Of a DNA stretch of 64,000 nucleotides, positions 32,383 through 44,601 are shown piece by piece. The position numbers and the translations under genes were made by a program. Position 1 is the stretch's first letter, and every line of letters starts with the position of its first letter. The DNA comes from Pollenia angustigena. Lineage: Eukaryota > Arthropoda > Insecta > Diptera > Polleniidae. A model generated the notes under the pieces. It saw only the letters and a list, made by a program, of their open reading frames with translations, searched no databases and was not told where the DNA came from. Location: assembly GCA_930367215.1 (NCBI GenBank), contig OV884059.1, forward strand, positions 51,554,957 through 51,618,956, in the 5' to 3' direction.

Positions 32383-35040
32383 TTAAAAATGTCTTCTAGT
32401 TAGGCTCAAAGTATCGGTTCTTTTTAGCCTCTGGTGACCTTCGAACTGAAGCAAACCCCGAGCGAGGTAGTTAGGGTGGACCATTAGTTTATCGATGTAG
32501 CTTATTGAATATTTTTTAATTTCCTCCTGGATAGTGGGGACGTTGAGATCTCTGTGGATAATTTCATTACGTATATACCATGGGGCGCAGACAATTTGTC
32601 GTAATATTCTAGACTGTCTTCTTTGAAGCTTTTGGATGTTAGATGCGCATGCAGTACCCCATAATTGGATGCCATATGTCCATATTGGTTTTATGATGGA
32701 CTTGTATAAGAGAATTTTGTTGTTTAAGGACAATTTTGAGTTTCGACCGAGAAGCCAATGTAGTTGAGCTGCTTTAAGTTTCATAGCCGTTATTTTCGCT
32801 TCAATATGACGCGACCAGGTCAAGCGTCTATCTATATGAATTCCCAAGTACTTAACATGGTTTTCTACCGGAACAGTGATGTTATTTATTTTTACAGCTG
32901 GGCACGTTTGTCTTCTGAGCGTGAAAGTTAAGTGAGCACATTTAGCCGGGTTAACCTTTATTCTCCATTTTTCTAGCCAGGCCTCTAGTTCATTGATGTG
33001 GGACTGCAGATTTTGCGATGCGACTTTTGGGTCATGGTTAACGCTAATAAATGCTGTGTCGTCTGCAACTGTAGAGGTATGCGTGCTCAGGTTTGTTGGC
33101 ATATCCGCTGTGTATATTATATATAGAAGCGGTCCTAATATGCTGCCTTGGGGAACACCAGCAGAAATTTTCTTGAGGGGGAGTATTTATCTTGCGACCT
33201 TACTATGAATGTTCTGCCTGTTTGATAGCTCTCCAGAAGCTTGTGAGTGTTTTGAGGAAGCATTCGTTTTATTTTGATGAGTAGCCCATCATGCCAAACT
33301 TTGTCAAAAGCTTGGGAAATGTCTATAAACAGTGCTGAGCAGTATTGCTTTTTCTCAAACGCCGATCTAATAAGGGTGACACTCCTATGCACTTGTTCTA
33401 TTGTACCATGTTTCGCTCTGATTCCGAACTGGTGGTCCGGGATGATGTCATGTTCATTTAGATGAGGAGTTATACTTAAAACGAATATTTGTTCGAAAAG
33501 CTTCGATAGGATTGACAATAAGCTTATCGGTCTGTACGACGCAACCTGGCTAGCATCTTTTCCTGGCTTGGGAATCATAACAATTATAGACCTCTTCCAT
33601 GAGGATGGGAAGTATCCGACTCTTAATATAGCGTTAAAAATGAGCAGCAAAATTCTGGAAGCAGACGATGGTAGGTTTCTTATCATTGACCCTGTGATGC
33701 GGTCAGGTCCGGGAGATTTTCTAACATTCACTTTTTCTATTGCAGATTTTACTTGAGTTATGTTAAATTTTAATGGATGGTTTACCTTATCAGGAATGAT
33801 TGGACGACAGGAACAAGTATGTGCATCATGTGGCGTGAAAACTTTCTCAAGGTGGCCCGCGAAAGCGTTTAATTTTTCATGTGTGTTTTTGGCCCAAGTG
33901 CGGCTTTCCAGTCTTAATGGAGATTCTTGGGTTATAGAGCATTTCATATGCCGTACAGCCTTCCATAAGCTATAATTGGAGTTTTTTGTGGCGTCTAGGC
34001 TGTTTAGATAGCCTTCTATTGCGCACTCGTGGTTCTGTCTCAATTTGTTGCGAAGTGTGGTCAGGCATAATTGTAGTTGGGCCTTAGTGGTTGGGGAACG
34101 ACTGTTTTGCCATTGTCTTCTTAACTTCCTTTTTTCTCTGATAACGGCCTCTATATCCGTCGATGTATTGTAAGGAGCACGTTTAATTGTCCGCTTGATT
34201 GGGGTTGCATTTCTTGCTGCAGTATCCAAGACTTCTGTAAATCGGTCAACAGCTATTTAGATGTCAGATGAATTTTTTAGGGGAAACAGTGCATAGGTGA
34301 GAGCTCACATATATTTTATACTTTAACCAATTTGTGTTTCTGTTTGGATAGGAAATAAAGTTTGCAGCTGCAGCGTCAGAGTTACCTTTTAAAATGAGGA
34401 TTGAAGGTGAATGATCAGACGAAAGGTCATAGGAGGAACTAACTAGTACCTGATCGCGCTTGATGTTTTTAATTACAGCAAAGTCAATAAGGTCTGGTAG
34501 CTTATTGAAGTCGGTTGGCCAATAGGTAGGCTTACCACTCGATACCACATCAAAATTATTTGCAGTTACGGTATTGTATAGCTGATTACCTCTAGGACTA
34601 ATAAGTCTGGAGCCCCAATATGTATGTTTAGCGTTGTAGTCGCCAGCAGCAATGAATTTCTGGCCCAATGTGGAGAAGAAGTTGAGAAATTTATCGTTTA
34701 CAATTTTGTGCCTCGGGGGACAATAAACGGATGTTAACGTTAGATTGAAATCAGTAAGATTTATAGATGTGGCCTGGATACAATCTTCTTCGTACTCTGG
34801 CAATGGCAAGTGTCTGATGTCTTTGTGCACAATTATGGCTGTGCCACCACAGGCTCGTCCGCTGGGATGTTTTGTGTCATACGTAAGGTATCCATTTACC
34901 CTAAAGCAGTTTTTATGAGTAAAGTGTGTTTCAGAGACAAGAAGTACGTCGATTTCATGCCTATGAAGAAAGTTTGCAACTTCGTGTTTATGTTGGGATA
35001 ACCCGTTTGCATTCCAGAAACATATTTTTAACTGGTTCAT
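32383..35040 (-). pseudogene. Jockey-A ORF2 (endonuclease and RT), copy 2
   Basis: Starts ATG 35040. The endonuclease frame 35040-34264 is nearly complete: FWNANGLSQHKHE, SETHFTHKNCF, AAGDYNAKHTYWGSR, PTYWPTDFNKLPDLIDFAVI and LSSDHSPSILIL. After a break near 34260 the RT frame 34229-33135 carries KSPGPDRITGSMI, PKPGKDASQVASYRPISLLS, HQFGIRAKHGTIEQ and FIDISQAFDKVWHDGLLIK. A frameshift in the GVPQGS block (about 33140-33170) leads into 33102-32383, where the catalytic box reads VADDTAF (F to V). At least three independent lesions. It is closely similar to copies 1 and 3. Confidence 0.9.
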
Positions 35041-36534
35041 TTTTTGTTGAGTAGAACTTGCAGGAGCATGTTCTGGTTTCGCATCATTTCCTGAAACATG
35101 TTCTGCATAGTGACCATGAAGTTATTCATAGTTTGAATTAAATTCTCAATTGAGGTAGGCATATTTCCAGAAGGCATTTGTAGACCTTCCCTAGGAACAT
35201 TAGCGTTTGGAGGTTGCTTTGCGTTAGAAGTACTCGGGGGATTTTTCGCATTAGGGTTTCCTTTTAAGACTTGGGCATATGATTGGTTTTGATTGTTTGT
35301 TTGTGAAGTACTAGCAATAGAGCCAGCGGCTTGCGCATGTGACGGACCATATTGGGAGTGAGTATATTTTTTAACTAAAGCAGGTTTTTTTAAATGCAAG
35401 AAGACTCTACAACCCCTATAGATTGCCGTGTGATTTTCGCCACAGTTGCTGCATTTCTTTACATTCGGGTCAGCTTTAGAACGATTACATTCGGCGGTTT
35501 TATGAGCGTCGCCACAAACCACACATACGTGAGGCAATTTACAATATGATTTTGTATGCTGATATTCCTGACAGTTTGTGCATTGGGAGGGACCCTTTCG
35601 TTTTAATGGCTCCTCAACAGTTATTCTTCTGTTGAGTAGGTAGCGCAAGTTGTATATGGGATGAACTGAATTTTTGATTTTGAGAACCGATGAATCAAAC
35701 GATATTTCAACGCGGTGCATTGGTTGAGGAACTTTATTCCTGTTCAAAATGTTATGAACAGATTTAACCTCATACCCCTCTAGCTCTATGGCAGATTTTA
35801 TTTCCTCTGTAGGAACAGAACTATCTATGCCTTTTATGACAATAATCAATCCCTTAGCACTTTTTAATTGTATAGTAACTTTTATTTTCTGCGTCCAGGT
35901 GTCTTGATATAATACGAAAGTTCGTTTCTGTACTGGCTTGAATTTTGGTTTCTTGAATTTGCCCGCGTCGTATAGAAACGACGTAGAAATTATTCTTACC
36001 TACCAGTTGAATTAACATGTTGACTATGCTATTTGATGTTTGCTCCCGCAGATAGATAGGTGGCGGTTTAACTTCTTTAGTGGCTGTTCCATGTGCTGAT
36101 TTTGCTTCTTCATCGTCAGGTATGGATAGTACAGAGAATCTGTTACCATTTGTTGGCAAAGAGACTACGTTAGAGCCTTTGTATTGTTTGGCCATGCGTT
36201 CCTGTTAGGTGGACCTAGGGCTAGCCTTTCTCTTAGTTATTGTTATATATCTGTCCATGCCTGTTTGCACTTTAGTACTTTTTGGCACAGCTCCTGTATT
36301 TATTAATGCAAATCGTGATGTTCCAGGTTTTTCGTTATTATTCCTCTGGTCAGACGACTTCACACTTTGAACTACATTTACGGTCGGATCAACACACTTG
36401 CTCAGGTTGGGCACACTTGCACTTAAATTGCTGTATGGAAAACCAGTTGCGCTGGTAATTTTTGCACTTAAATAATTTTTATTTAATTCTGGGTATCGAA
36501 TGTTTTCATTGCTCACGCTCGGGGAGCTTACCAC
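35037..36534 (-). pseudogene. Jockey-A ORF1 (gag-like), copy 2, two breaks
   Basis: The N-terminal portion 36534-36205 (MVSSPSVSNENIRYPELNKN ... GMDRYITITKRKASPRST) ends at a stop. 36195-35854 continues (PPPIYLREQTSNSIVNML, VGKNNFYVVSIRRGQIQETK) and, after a frameshift at 35850, 35849-35037 holds a PRE_C2HC-like domain (IDSSVPTEEIKSAIELEGYE, VPQPMHRVEISFD) and three knuckles: CTNCQEYQHTKSYC (with Gln-His in place of Gly-His), CVVCGDAHKTAEC and CSNCGENHTAIYRGC. A Gln/Asn/Pro-rich linker and a coiled-coil-like Met-rich C-terminus (TMNNFMVTMQNMFQEMMRNQ) follow. The last codon overlaps the ORF2 start as ATGA. Confidence 0.85.
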
Positions 36535-36747
36535 AATATACGCATTTCTGCTATTTGGCTGGGCCTACTCTCCTTATTGGGAGTATTTGTGAGGCTCATT
36601 CTCAAATCTCTTCGGGCACCTTAGTTACTGTTCTTTTTTTTCAGCTATTACAAATATTATTTTTTTTTCACCTATTACAAATATTTTTTTTTTTCACTTT
36701 TAATTTTTTTTTTTTTTTTCTTACTCACTGGTACACGTCCGTACTCG

Positions 36748-37247
36748 TCAAGAGCTGGCTCGAAACTGATGATTGCCCATGATGGATTGTATGTTAGAGT
36801 TATCATTTCCAACCTTTGCGTTCAGATCGCCGATTATAATTTTGATATCGCCTTTGGGGATGTTGCTGAGTACCGTATTAAGTTGGTGGTAAAACGAGTC
36901 TTTAGTATCATCATCAGCAAGTTCGGTTGGAGCATAACACTGAATTACAGACATTTTTCGGAACTAAGTGTTGAATCTCGCTGTTATGATTCTTTCCGAA
37001 ATGGGTTATATTCCAGCAAGGTCTTTTTGGTCTTGTTTGACATTACTATGCCAACACCGTTGACCTTATGATGTTCATTGCCGGAGTATATAAAGAAATG
37101 TCCTGTTTGTAGGTGTTGTTCACCACTATTGAGCCATCTTGCCTCACTTATACCCAGTATGTCGATGCTATAGGATGACATTTCATTGCAGACTTGTAGA
37201 AGTCTGGATGGTTCTGAGAGAGTTCGAACATTCCATGTTCCAATCAT
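36748..37247 (-). pseudogene. RTE-like LINE endonuclease N-terminal half
   Basis: Minus-strand frame 37247-36984 starts MIGTWNVRTLSEPSRLLQVC, with YSIDILGISEARWLNSGEQ and HKVNGVGIVMSNKTKK. After a shift, 36954-36748 continues LSVIQCYAPTELADDDTKD and IKIIIGDLNAKVGNDN. This wording (TWNVRTL, DILGISEARW, QCYAPT, GDLNAKVG) is typical of RTE-related LINE endonucleases. It is truncated at 36748 where the 5' end of Jockey-A copy 2 begins, so RT is missing. Confidence 0.8.
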
Positions 37248-37549
37248 AATCCTTTGTTTGAAGCCGAGAGTCGTCGTTAGAGAGGGAGTTGTTGTTGTTG
37301 AATTTGTTAGCGTTTCAGTAATAAGGTTTTTTTTTACGAGAATGGGTTATTAGCCCATAGCCTAACCTATTTACTGGCAAGGGACCAGGTTATTTTTTTT
37401 CAGGGAACCGCCCATATCCAATTTTTGGTCCGCGGGGAATGACAAGTCATGCCCAAAGGTTAAATGCCAAAACCGACGTGTGCACTAAACCTCCCCCTAT
37501 CCGCCACCTGGGGACGCGTCCGATGGGAGTTTGGCAACTCCATCGGATT
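37248..37549 (-). other. Probable 5' leader of the RTE-like element
   Basis: Lies directly upstream (in minus orientation) of the endonuclease start. Contains a run of GTTGTTGTTGTT (37292-37300 region) and a GC-richer block (37380-37560) without a long frame. The junction with the BEL gag fragment is at about 37550. Confidence 0.4.
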
Positions 37550-38630
37550 CTCCAGACATCGTATTTTGTTATCAGTGCGCTCGAATTCGGTCCAAGCAGC
37601 GTCTAGCCTTTTAATCCTTTCTTCAAAATAGTGGACTGTCTTTCTGGACGCTGAATCCCTTTAAAAATTCCGAATAATGGATTCTATAAGCTCTCCTGTT
37701 GATCGCTGGGAAGTTGTTAGCTGTTCCATTGGGGTAATCTCGCCTGTAGCCATTATGCTGCTTACCCGTGATAACTGCGCCTTCTTAGAATTTGTTTCTA
37801 GTGAAAGCAGCTGAAGATTATTCACATTAATCACGTCTTCTAGATATGTCCTGTGGATTGTTTCCTTTACAGGAGCACGTGTTGTATCCTATTGACTTTC
37901 AGGACCCTTACCACTGGTGGGGGGAATCTTAAATTTCAAAGGGATCACGTCGGGGTAACCAGATGTTTAATTCAATAAATGAATTGGGTTAAACTGATTT
38001 GTTTAACCTTTGAATTGATTTGTTTACAAGGTTATGAACAAGGCGAATTTATTACAGGTGGTCTTAAAAGCCCTGCTGATAATAGCTAAAATCACTGTTG
38101 GATGTCAAAATTTTGTTTATTCTCTTTTATTATCATTGTTTGTGTTTTGTTTTATTTCTGTTTTTGACATTGTACAATGATTTTACAAAAACAAATTGCT
38201 TGTGGTTTTTGTACGAGTTGTACTTGTTGTAGTACCGAGATTACCTGGGATGAATTCGCCTTGGCTATGAACCAAGTAACGTTAAAAATATTGTCTAGGC
38301 AGTGTCACCAAGGCAATTCTAAAGAGTAACGCAAGCACTTGAAACTTGGTGTCAGCGGAGTTAGAGCAGAGAAACAACTTATAAAATTGATTTATTATTT
38401 CTGATTTTATTAAAATTAAATGGATTCTTATATACTAATTAATTACTAAATCCAAATAACAAAACTTATAAAATTGTAAATTAAAGAAATTCCAGCAAAA
38501 AATGTGAAACCGCCGACGAGACAAAAACAAACAAAAAAAAAGTAAAATAAAATAAACTCAAACAGTAGTTCAAGGTTATTAAATGAAAATAATTAAATGA
38601 AATTGGAAACATTAGTGGTAGTAAAAATTT
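37550..38630 (-). mobile_element. BEL family-1 5' fragment in reverse: LTR, primer site, gag start
   Basis: Reverse complement of the family-1 BEL 5' region. gag starts at 37753 (MATGEITPMEQLTTSQRSTG, then a stop from an extra T: RNF stop), the leader runs to 37943, the primer site is at 37944-37961 with one mismatch to tRNA-Trp, and LTR sequence runs from 37967 to about 38610, interrupted by a 225-bp MITE. The LTR 5' part is missing or diverged beyond 38610. More divergent from the 11-21 kb copies than these are from each other, so an older insertion. Confidence 0.85.
38039..38263. mobile_element. 225-bp MITE with 8-bp target duplication
   Basis: Ends CAAGGCGAATTTATTACAGG and (reverse complement of the other end) CAAGGCGAATTCATCCCAGG. 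Flanked by GTTATGAA (38031-38038) and GCTATGAA (38264-38271), 7 of 8 identical. The empty site is visible in the other LTR copies (GGCTATTAGCC around 12150), which confirms the limits. The 8-bp duplication fits hAT or P superfamilies; terminal bases alone do not decide. Confidence 0.85.
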
Positions 38631-38649
38631 TGCACTACAATAAAATAGT

Positions 38650-38892
38650 ACAAATTTTTAACAGTCACTATATTCCTCTATATATTTTTGAAATATAAAA
38701 CACTAGAGGAAGCCTTACAATAATTCCGCCGATGTTTGGTATAGGGTTCGCGTCTTTTATGGTCACTGAATTTAGTTTCCGACTGTCTACACACATTCTA
38801 ATCTTGCCTTTCATTACAACTACGGTTGGGAATTTAGTTTCCGACTGTCTACACACATTCTAATCTTGCCTGGTTCATTACAACTACGGTTG
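38650..38892 (-). pseudogene. Ty3/gypsy reverse transcriptase scrap with a local tandem duplication
   Basis: Minus-strand frame containing GKIRMCVDSRKLNSVTIKDA and NPIPNIGGI, the first RT block of gypsy elements (usually GKLRxCVDYRxLNxxTxxDxYPLP). About 63 bp (ATTTAGTTTCCGACTGTCTA ...) is tandemly repeated at about 38770-38833 and 38834-38897. It is cut by the poly-A end of Jockey-A copy 3. Confidence 0.7.
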
Positions 38893-39026
38893 GGGATTTT
38901 TTTTTTTTAATTTATTTTTATTATTGAATCTTTCTTATCGAAATTTACAATATGTATTCAAATCTTAATTCCAGTTGTTGTTTATTAGTTGTTAACAATG
39001 TAACCACTAACTGCTGTATTCCAATT

Positions 39027-42000
39027 TTAAAAATGTCTTCTAGTTAGGCTCAAAGTATCGGTTCTTTTAAGCCTCTGGTGACCTTCGAACTGAAGCAGAC
39101 CCCGAGCGAGATAGTTAGGGTGGGCCATTAGTTTATCGATGTAGCTAATTGAATATTTTTTAATTTCCTCCTGGATAGTGGGGATGTTGAGATCTCTGTG
39201 GATAATATCATTACGTATAAACCATGGGGCGCAGACAATTTGTCGTAATATTCTAGACTGTCTTCTTTGAAGCTTTTGGATGTAAGATGCGCATGCAGCA
39301 CCCCATAATTGGATGCCATATGTCCATATTGGTTTTATGATGGACTTGTATAAGAGAATTTTGTTGTCTAAAGACATGTTTCGAATTTCATAGCCGTTAT
39401 TTTCGCTTCAATATGACGAGACCAGGTCAAGCGTCTATCTATATGAATTCCCAAGTACTTAACATGGTTTTCTACCGGAACAGTGATGTTATTTATTTTT
39501 ACAGCTGGGCACGTTTGTCTTCTGAGCGTGAAAGTTAAGTGAGCACATTTAGCCGGGTTAACCTTTATTCTCCATTTTTCTAGCCATGCCTCTAGTTCAT
39601 TGATGTGGGACTGCAGATTTTGCGATGCGACTTTTGGGTCATGGTTAACGCTAATAAATGCTGTGTCGTCTGCAGATGTAGAGGTATGCGTGCGCAGGTT
39701 TGTTGGCATATCCGCTGTTTATATTATATATAGAAGCGGTCATAATATGCTGCCTTGGGGAACACCAGCAGTAATTTTCTTGAGGGGGGAGTATTAACTT
39801 GCGACCTTACTATGAATGTTCTGCCTGTTAGATAGCTCTAAAAAAGCTTGTGAGTGTTTTGAGGAAGCATTCGTGTGATTTTGTTGAGTAGCCCATCATG
39901 CCAAGCTTTGTCAAATGCTTGGGAAATGTCTATAAACAGGGCTGAGCAGTATTGCTTTTTCTCAAACGCCGATCTAATTAGGGTGACAATTATATGCACT
40001 TGTTCTATTGTACCATGTTTCGCTCTGAATCTGAACTGGTGATCCGGGATGATATCGTGTTCATTTTGATGAGGAGTTATACTTAAAACTAATATTTTTT
40101 CGAAAAGCTTCGATAGGATTGATAATAAGCTTATCGGTCTGTACGACGCAACCTGGCTAGTATCTTTTCCTGGCTTAGGAATCATAACAATTATATACCT
40201 CTTTCATGAGGATGGGAAGTATCCGACTCTTAATATCGCGTTAACAATATGCAGCAAGATTCTAGAAGCAGACGATGGTATGTTTCTTATCATTGACCCT
40301 GTGATGCGGTCAGGTCCGGGAGATTTTTTAATATTCACTTTTTCTATTGCAAATTTTAATTGAGTTATGTTAAATTTTATTGGATGGTTTACCTTATCAG
40401 GAATGATTGGACGACAGGAACAAGTATGTGCATCATGTGGCGTGAAAACTTTCTCAAGTTGGCCCGCGAAAGCGTTTAATTTTTCATTTGTGTTTTTGGC
40501 CCAAGTGCGGTTTTCCAGTCTTAACGGAGATTCTTGGGTTATAGGGTATTTCATATGCCGTACAGCCTTCCATAAGCTGTAATTGGAGTTTTTTGTGGCA
40601 TCTAGGCTGTTTAGATAGGCTTCTATTGCAGACTCGTGGTTCTGTCTCAATTTGTTGCGAAGAGCTGTCAGGCATAATTGTAGTTGGGCCTTAGTGGTTG
40701 CGAAACGACTGTTTTGCCATTGTCTTCTTAACTTCCTTGTTTCTCTGATAAGGGTCTCTACATACGTCGATGTATTGTTAGGAGCACCTTTATTTGTCCG
40801 CTTGATTGAATCCAAGACTTCTGTTAATCGGTCAACAGCTATTTGGATGTCAGATGAATTTTTTAGGGGAATGCGCTGTGATAGGTGAGAGCTCACATAC
40901 ATTTTATACTTTAACCAATTTGTGTTTCTGTTTGGATAGGAAATAAAGTTTGCAGCTGCGGCGTCAGAGTTGTCTTTTAAAATGCGGATTGAAGGTGAAT
41001 GAGCAGACGATAGATCATAGGAGGAACTAACTAGACCTGATCGCGCTTGATGTTTTTAATTACAGCAAAGTCAATAAGGTCTGGTAGCTTGTTGAAGTCG
41101 GTTGGCCAATAGGTAGGCTCATCACTCGATACGACATCAAAATTATTTGCAGTTACGGTATTGCATAGCTGATTACCTCTAGGACTAATAAGTCTGGAGC
41201 CCCAATATGTATGTTTAGCGTTGTAATCGCCAGCAGCAATGAATTTCTGGCCCAATGTGGAGAAGAAGTTGAGAAATTTATCTTGTACAATTTTGTGCCT
41301 CGGGGGACAATAACGGATGTTAACGTTAGTTTGAAATCATTAAGATTTGGGCGATTGTATTCTGACGGGTGCAACATTTAGACGCTTTAAACGTCTTTTA
41401 CTAATAGAAAGAAACACATTTGCAATTAAGTTATTTCTAGAAGGGGTAAAATTTTTTTATATACTATATATTTACAAGAATTTATATGAAACGATCAAAT
41501 AGCCACGAGAGTGGTTTTAACTGCATGACAGGTGCAACCAAATTGGTCAACTTTCATAAGATCATACCACAAAAACACAAAACTCTGTTAATTTTTAAAC
41601 TTTTATTGTATTATTTTTTTTTTTTTATTGTGAAAGATGAGGTATCAGACGATGATTATCAAATCAAACATCGTAGAGAAATGTAATCCTATAATAATAA
41701 ATTTGCTCTTTAAGCCATGACGGGTGCAACATGCAATGAATTTTCTGTTCGCGACAAATCAATGAATCTTAATGCTTTGAAGTGCACAACAAATTTATAT
41801 TTAAGCTTTCGTCTAAAAATATTATATTATTATAAAATTTAGAAATTTTACTTTAAATTGGCATCTAAAAAGTATCAAATAGTGTGATTTGCAAATTGAT
41901 GTTAAAAGTTGTCTAGAATAGAATCGCTCTCTGGCAATGGTAAGTGTCTGATGTGTTTGTGCACAATTATGGCTGTGCCACCACAAGCCCGTCCGCTGGG

Positions 42001-42118
42001 ATGTTTCGTGTCATACGTAAGGTATACATTTACCCTAAAGCAGTTTAAAGTTTTGCAACTTCGTGTTTATGTTGGGATAACCCGTTTGCATTCCAGAAAC
42101 ATATTTTTAACTGGTTAA
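39027..42118 (-). pseudogene. Jockey-A ORF2, copy 3
   Basis: Pieces in order: endonuclease start near 42118 (initiator altered to ATT-type context), a gap caused by the 581-bp insertion, GDYNAKHTYWGSRLI at 41255-41031, linker and RT 40902-40204 (KKSPGPDRITGSMI), 40185-39838 (PKPGKDTSQVASYRPISLLS, FIDISQAFDKAWHDGLL), 39709-39368 with the catalytic box ADDTAF preceded by Ser, and the C-terminal tail 39377-39027. Many lesions; non-functional. Confidence 0.85.
41349..41929. mobile_element. 581-bp insertion with 15-bp inverted ends
   Basis: Left end GGGCGATTGTATTCT, right end AGAATAGAATCGCTC (13 of 15 in inverted alignment). The empty site is copy 2 around 34752. The motif TGACRGGTGCAAC occurs three times inside in the same orientation (about 41373, 41527, 41719). 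No coding capacity and no clean target duplication (28 target bases are missing). Confidence 0.6.
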
Positions 42119-42119
42119 T

Positions 42120-43561
42120 TTTTTGTTGAGTAGAACTTGTAGGAGCATGTTCTGGTTTCGCATCATTTCTTGAAACATGTTCTGCATAGTGGCCATGAAG
42201 TTATTCATAGTTTGAATTAAATTTTCAATTGAGCTAGGCCTGTTTCCAGAAGGCATTTGTAGACCTTCCCTAGGAACATTAGCGTATGGAGGTTGCTTTA
42301 CGTTGGAAATACTCGGGGGATTTTTCGCATTAGGGTTTCCTTTTAAGACTTGGGCATATTATTGGTTTTGTTTGTTTGTTTGTGTAGTACTAGCAATACA
42401 GCCAGCGGCTTGGCTGGGCGCATATGACGGACCATGTTCAGAGTGAGTATATTTTTGAACTAAAGCAGGTTTCTTTAAATGCAAGAAGACTTTACAACCC
42501 CTATAGTTTGCCGTGTGATTTTCGCCACAGTTGCTGCATTTCTTAACATTCGGGTCAGCTTTAGAACGATTACATTCGGCGGTTTTATGAGCGTCGCCAC
42601 AAACCACATATACGTGAGGCAATTTACAATATGATTTCGTATGCCCATATTCCTGACAGTTTGTGCATTGGGAGGGACCCTTTCGTTTGATGGCTCCTCA
42701 ACAGTTATTCTTCTGTTAAGTAGGTAACGCAAGTTGTATATGGGATGAACTGAATTTTTGGTTTTGAGAACCGATGAATCAAACGATATCTCAATGCGGT
42801 GAATTGGTTGAGGAACTTTATTGCTGTTCAATATGTTATGAACAGATTTTACCTCATAGCCCTCTAGCTCTACGGCAGATTTTATTTCCTCTGTAGGAAC
42901 ATAACTATCTATGCCTTTTATGACAATAATCAAACCCTTAGCATTTTTTAATTGATATGTATAGTAACTTTTATTTTCTGCATCCAGGTGTCGTTTCTGT
43001 ACTGGCTTGAATTTTGGTCTCTTGAATTTGCCCGCGTCGTATAAAAACGACGTAGAAATTATTCTTACCTACAAGTTGAGTCAACATGTTGACTATGCTA
43101 TTTGATGTTTGCTCCCGCAGATAGATAGGTGGCGGTCTAACTTCTGTAGTGGCTGTTCCATTAGCTGATTCTGCTTCTTCATCGTCAGGTATGGATAGTA
43201 CAGAGAATCGGTTACCATTTGTTGGCAAAGAGAATACGTTAGAGCCTTTGTATTGTTTGGCCATGCGTTCCTGTTGGGTGGACCTAGGGCTAGCCTTTCT
43301 CTTAGTGCTTGTAATATATCTGTCCATGCCTGTTTGCACTTTAGTACTTTTTGGCACAGCTCCTGTATTTATTAATGCAAAACGTGATGTTCCAGGTTTT
43401 TCGTTATTATTCCTTTGTTCAGACGACTTCACACTTTGAACCACATTTACGGTCGGATCAACACACTTGCTCAGGTTGGGCACACTTGCACTTAAATTGC
43501 TGTATGAAAAACCAGTTGCGCTGCCAATTTTTGCACTTAAATAATTTTTATTTAATTTCAT
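42120..43561 (-). pseudogene. Jockey-A ORF1, copy 3
   Basis: 43561-42971 (MKLNKNYLSAKIGSATGFSY ... PPPIYLREQTSNSIVNML) is open further than in copy 2. The PRE_C2HC-like part lies at 42933-42475 and the zinc knuckles in a shifted frame at 42622-42359 (CSNCGENHTANYRGC). The C-terminal Met-rich segment ends at about 42120. Independent lesions compared with copy 2. Confidence 0.8.
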
Positions 43562-43821
43562 TGCTCACGCTCGGGGCCTACTCTCCTTATTGGGAGTTTT
43601 TGTGAGGCTCATTCACAAATCTCTTCGGGCACCTTAGTTATTGTTTTTTTTTTCAGCTGTTACAAATATTTTATTTTTTTCACCTATTACAAATTTTTTT
43701 TTTTCACTTCGAATTTTTTTTTATTGTTCTTACTCACTGATAATCGAAATTATTTTTTCAGTATTGGGAAACTCAAATTAATGTTTTACAACACTGAAAA
43801 AGTATTCAGATTCGTTCAGTA

Positions 43822-44601
43822 TTAACTGAAATAATAAGATATTAAATTGTTTTCGAATCGAGAAAGAACTCGATCACGACTGCTAGAATCAGGCCCCTGA
43901 GTTCTTACGTGATTGAATTGTAATTCTTGCGTTTGTGCTAACGCATTTGGCAAATCGTTTGGTTTGAAAGAGTGAATAATAAGGGAAAGTGGTTGGTTCA
44001 TTCCCGTTATAAATATTTGTAGAGCTCTTTCTCTATTTTTCTCATTTATTTCTCGAGCTATTTCTGAATTGTTTCCATACGTCATTATTGTTTTGTTGAT
44101 AAGTAATGCCAACTTTGTAACTACTAAGTCATAATATTCTATGAGAGGTAATTTTCCCAGCCGAATTATAGTTTACTCCTGTTCTATTAAATGTATCGGT
44201 CTCTTATATGCAAATGTATGATCTAATCTTGCAATAATCGCTTCAAAATTCAAAGGAAGGTATGTCCTGATAACGCGTCGTTAGCTAGTCTTACTTTTTT
44301 ATTCTTTAGTATTGTTATTGCTGCTATGTATTTTCTACTACCTTTAGTATATAACCATATACTGTCATTAGCTGCTTCTCTCCAGGAAACATAGTTTATT
44401 GTCCCGTCAAAATTTCGTAATGAACTAATAATTTCTAATGTTTCGTTACACACGATAGTGTCGTCTACTTTTTCTCTCGTGTATTCTTATACTTCTTTCC
44501 CTATTGTTAATACCTGTACTGCCTTTTACAATTCTCGGATTCTGCATAAGAATGACAGCATAAATGGTCATAAATTCTGATAAAAAATCTGTAGTTGCCA
44601 T
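43822..44601 (-). pseudogene. gypsy-group retrovirus-like element gag fragment
   Basis: Start at ATG 44601 (MATTDFLSEFMTIYAVILMQ). A frameshift precedes 44453-44250 (SLRNFDGTINYVSWREAAND, WLYTKGSRKYIAAITILKNK) and another precedes 44112-43822 (LLINKTIMTYGNNSEIAREI, ALQIFITGMNQPLSLIIHS, LPNALAQTQELQFNHVRTQG). The wording is that of the gag of the Drosophila gypsy/ZAM-type group. Known role: particle formation. The element ends at about 43741 where Jockey-A copy 3 begins. No pol or env found. Confidence 0.8.

Larger units (their letters stand above)
32256..36731 (-). mobile_element. Jockey-A non-LTR retrotransposon, copy 2 (near full length)
   Basis: The tail is the T-run at about 32250-32265 with the same 3' UTR as copy 1. 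The 5' boundary is set by comparison with copy 3: the sequences agree up to CTTACTCACTG and diverge immediately after (36731 here, 43740 there). The 5' leader contains several T-rich tracts (36660-36720). Length about 4.5 kb, as expected for a Jockey element. Confidence 0.9.
38893..43740 (-). mobile_element. Jockey-A non-LTR retrotransposon, copy 3 (near full length, with insertion and deletions)
   Basis: Same family and orientation as copy 2. Tail T-run at about 38896; 5' end at 43740 by comparison with copy 2. Differences: an 80-90-base deletion inside RT (near 39378), a 581-bp insertion at 41349-41929 that replaced 28 bases of the endonuclease, and a deletion at about 42043. Confidence 0.9.
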
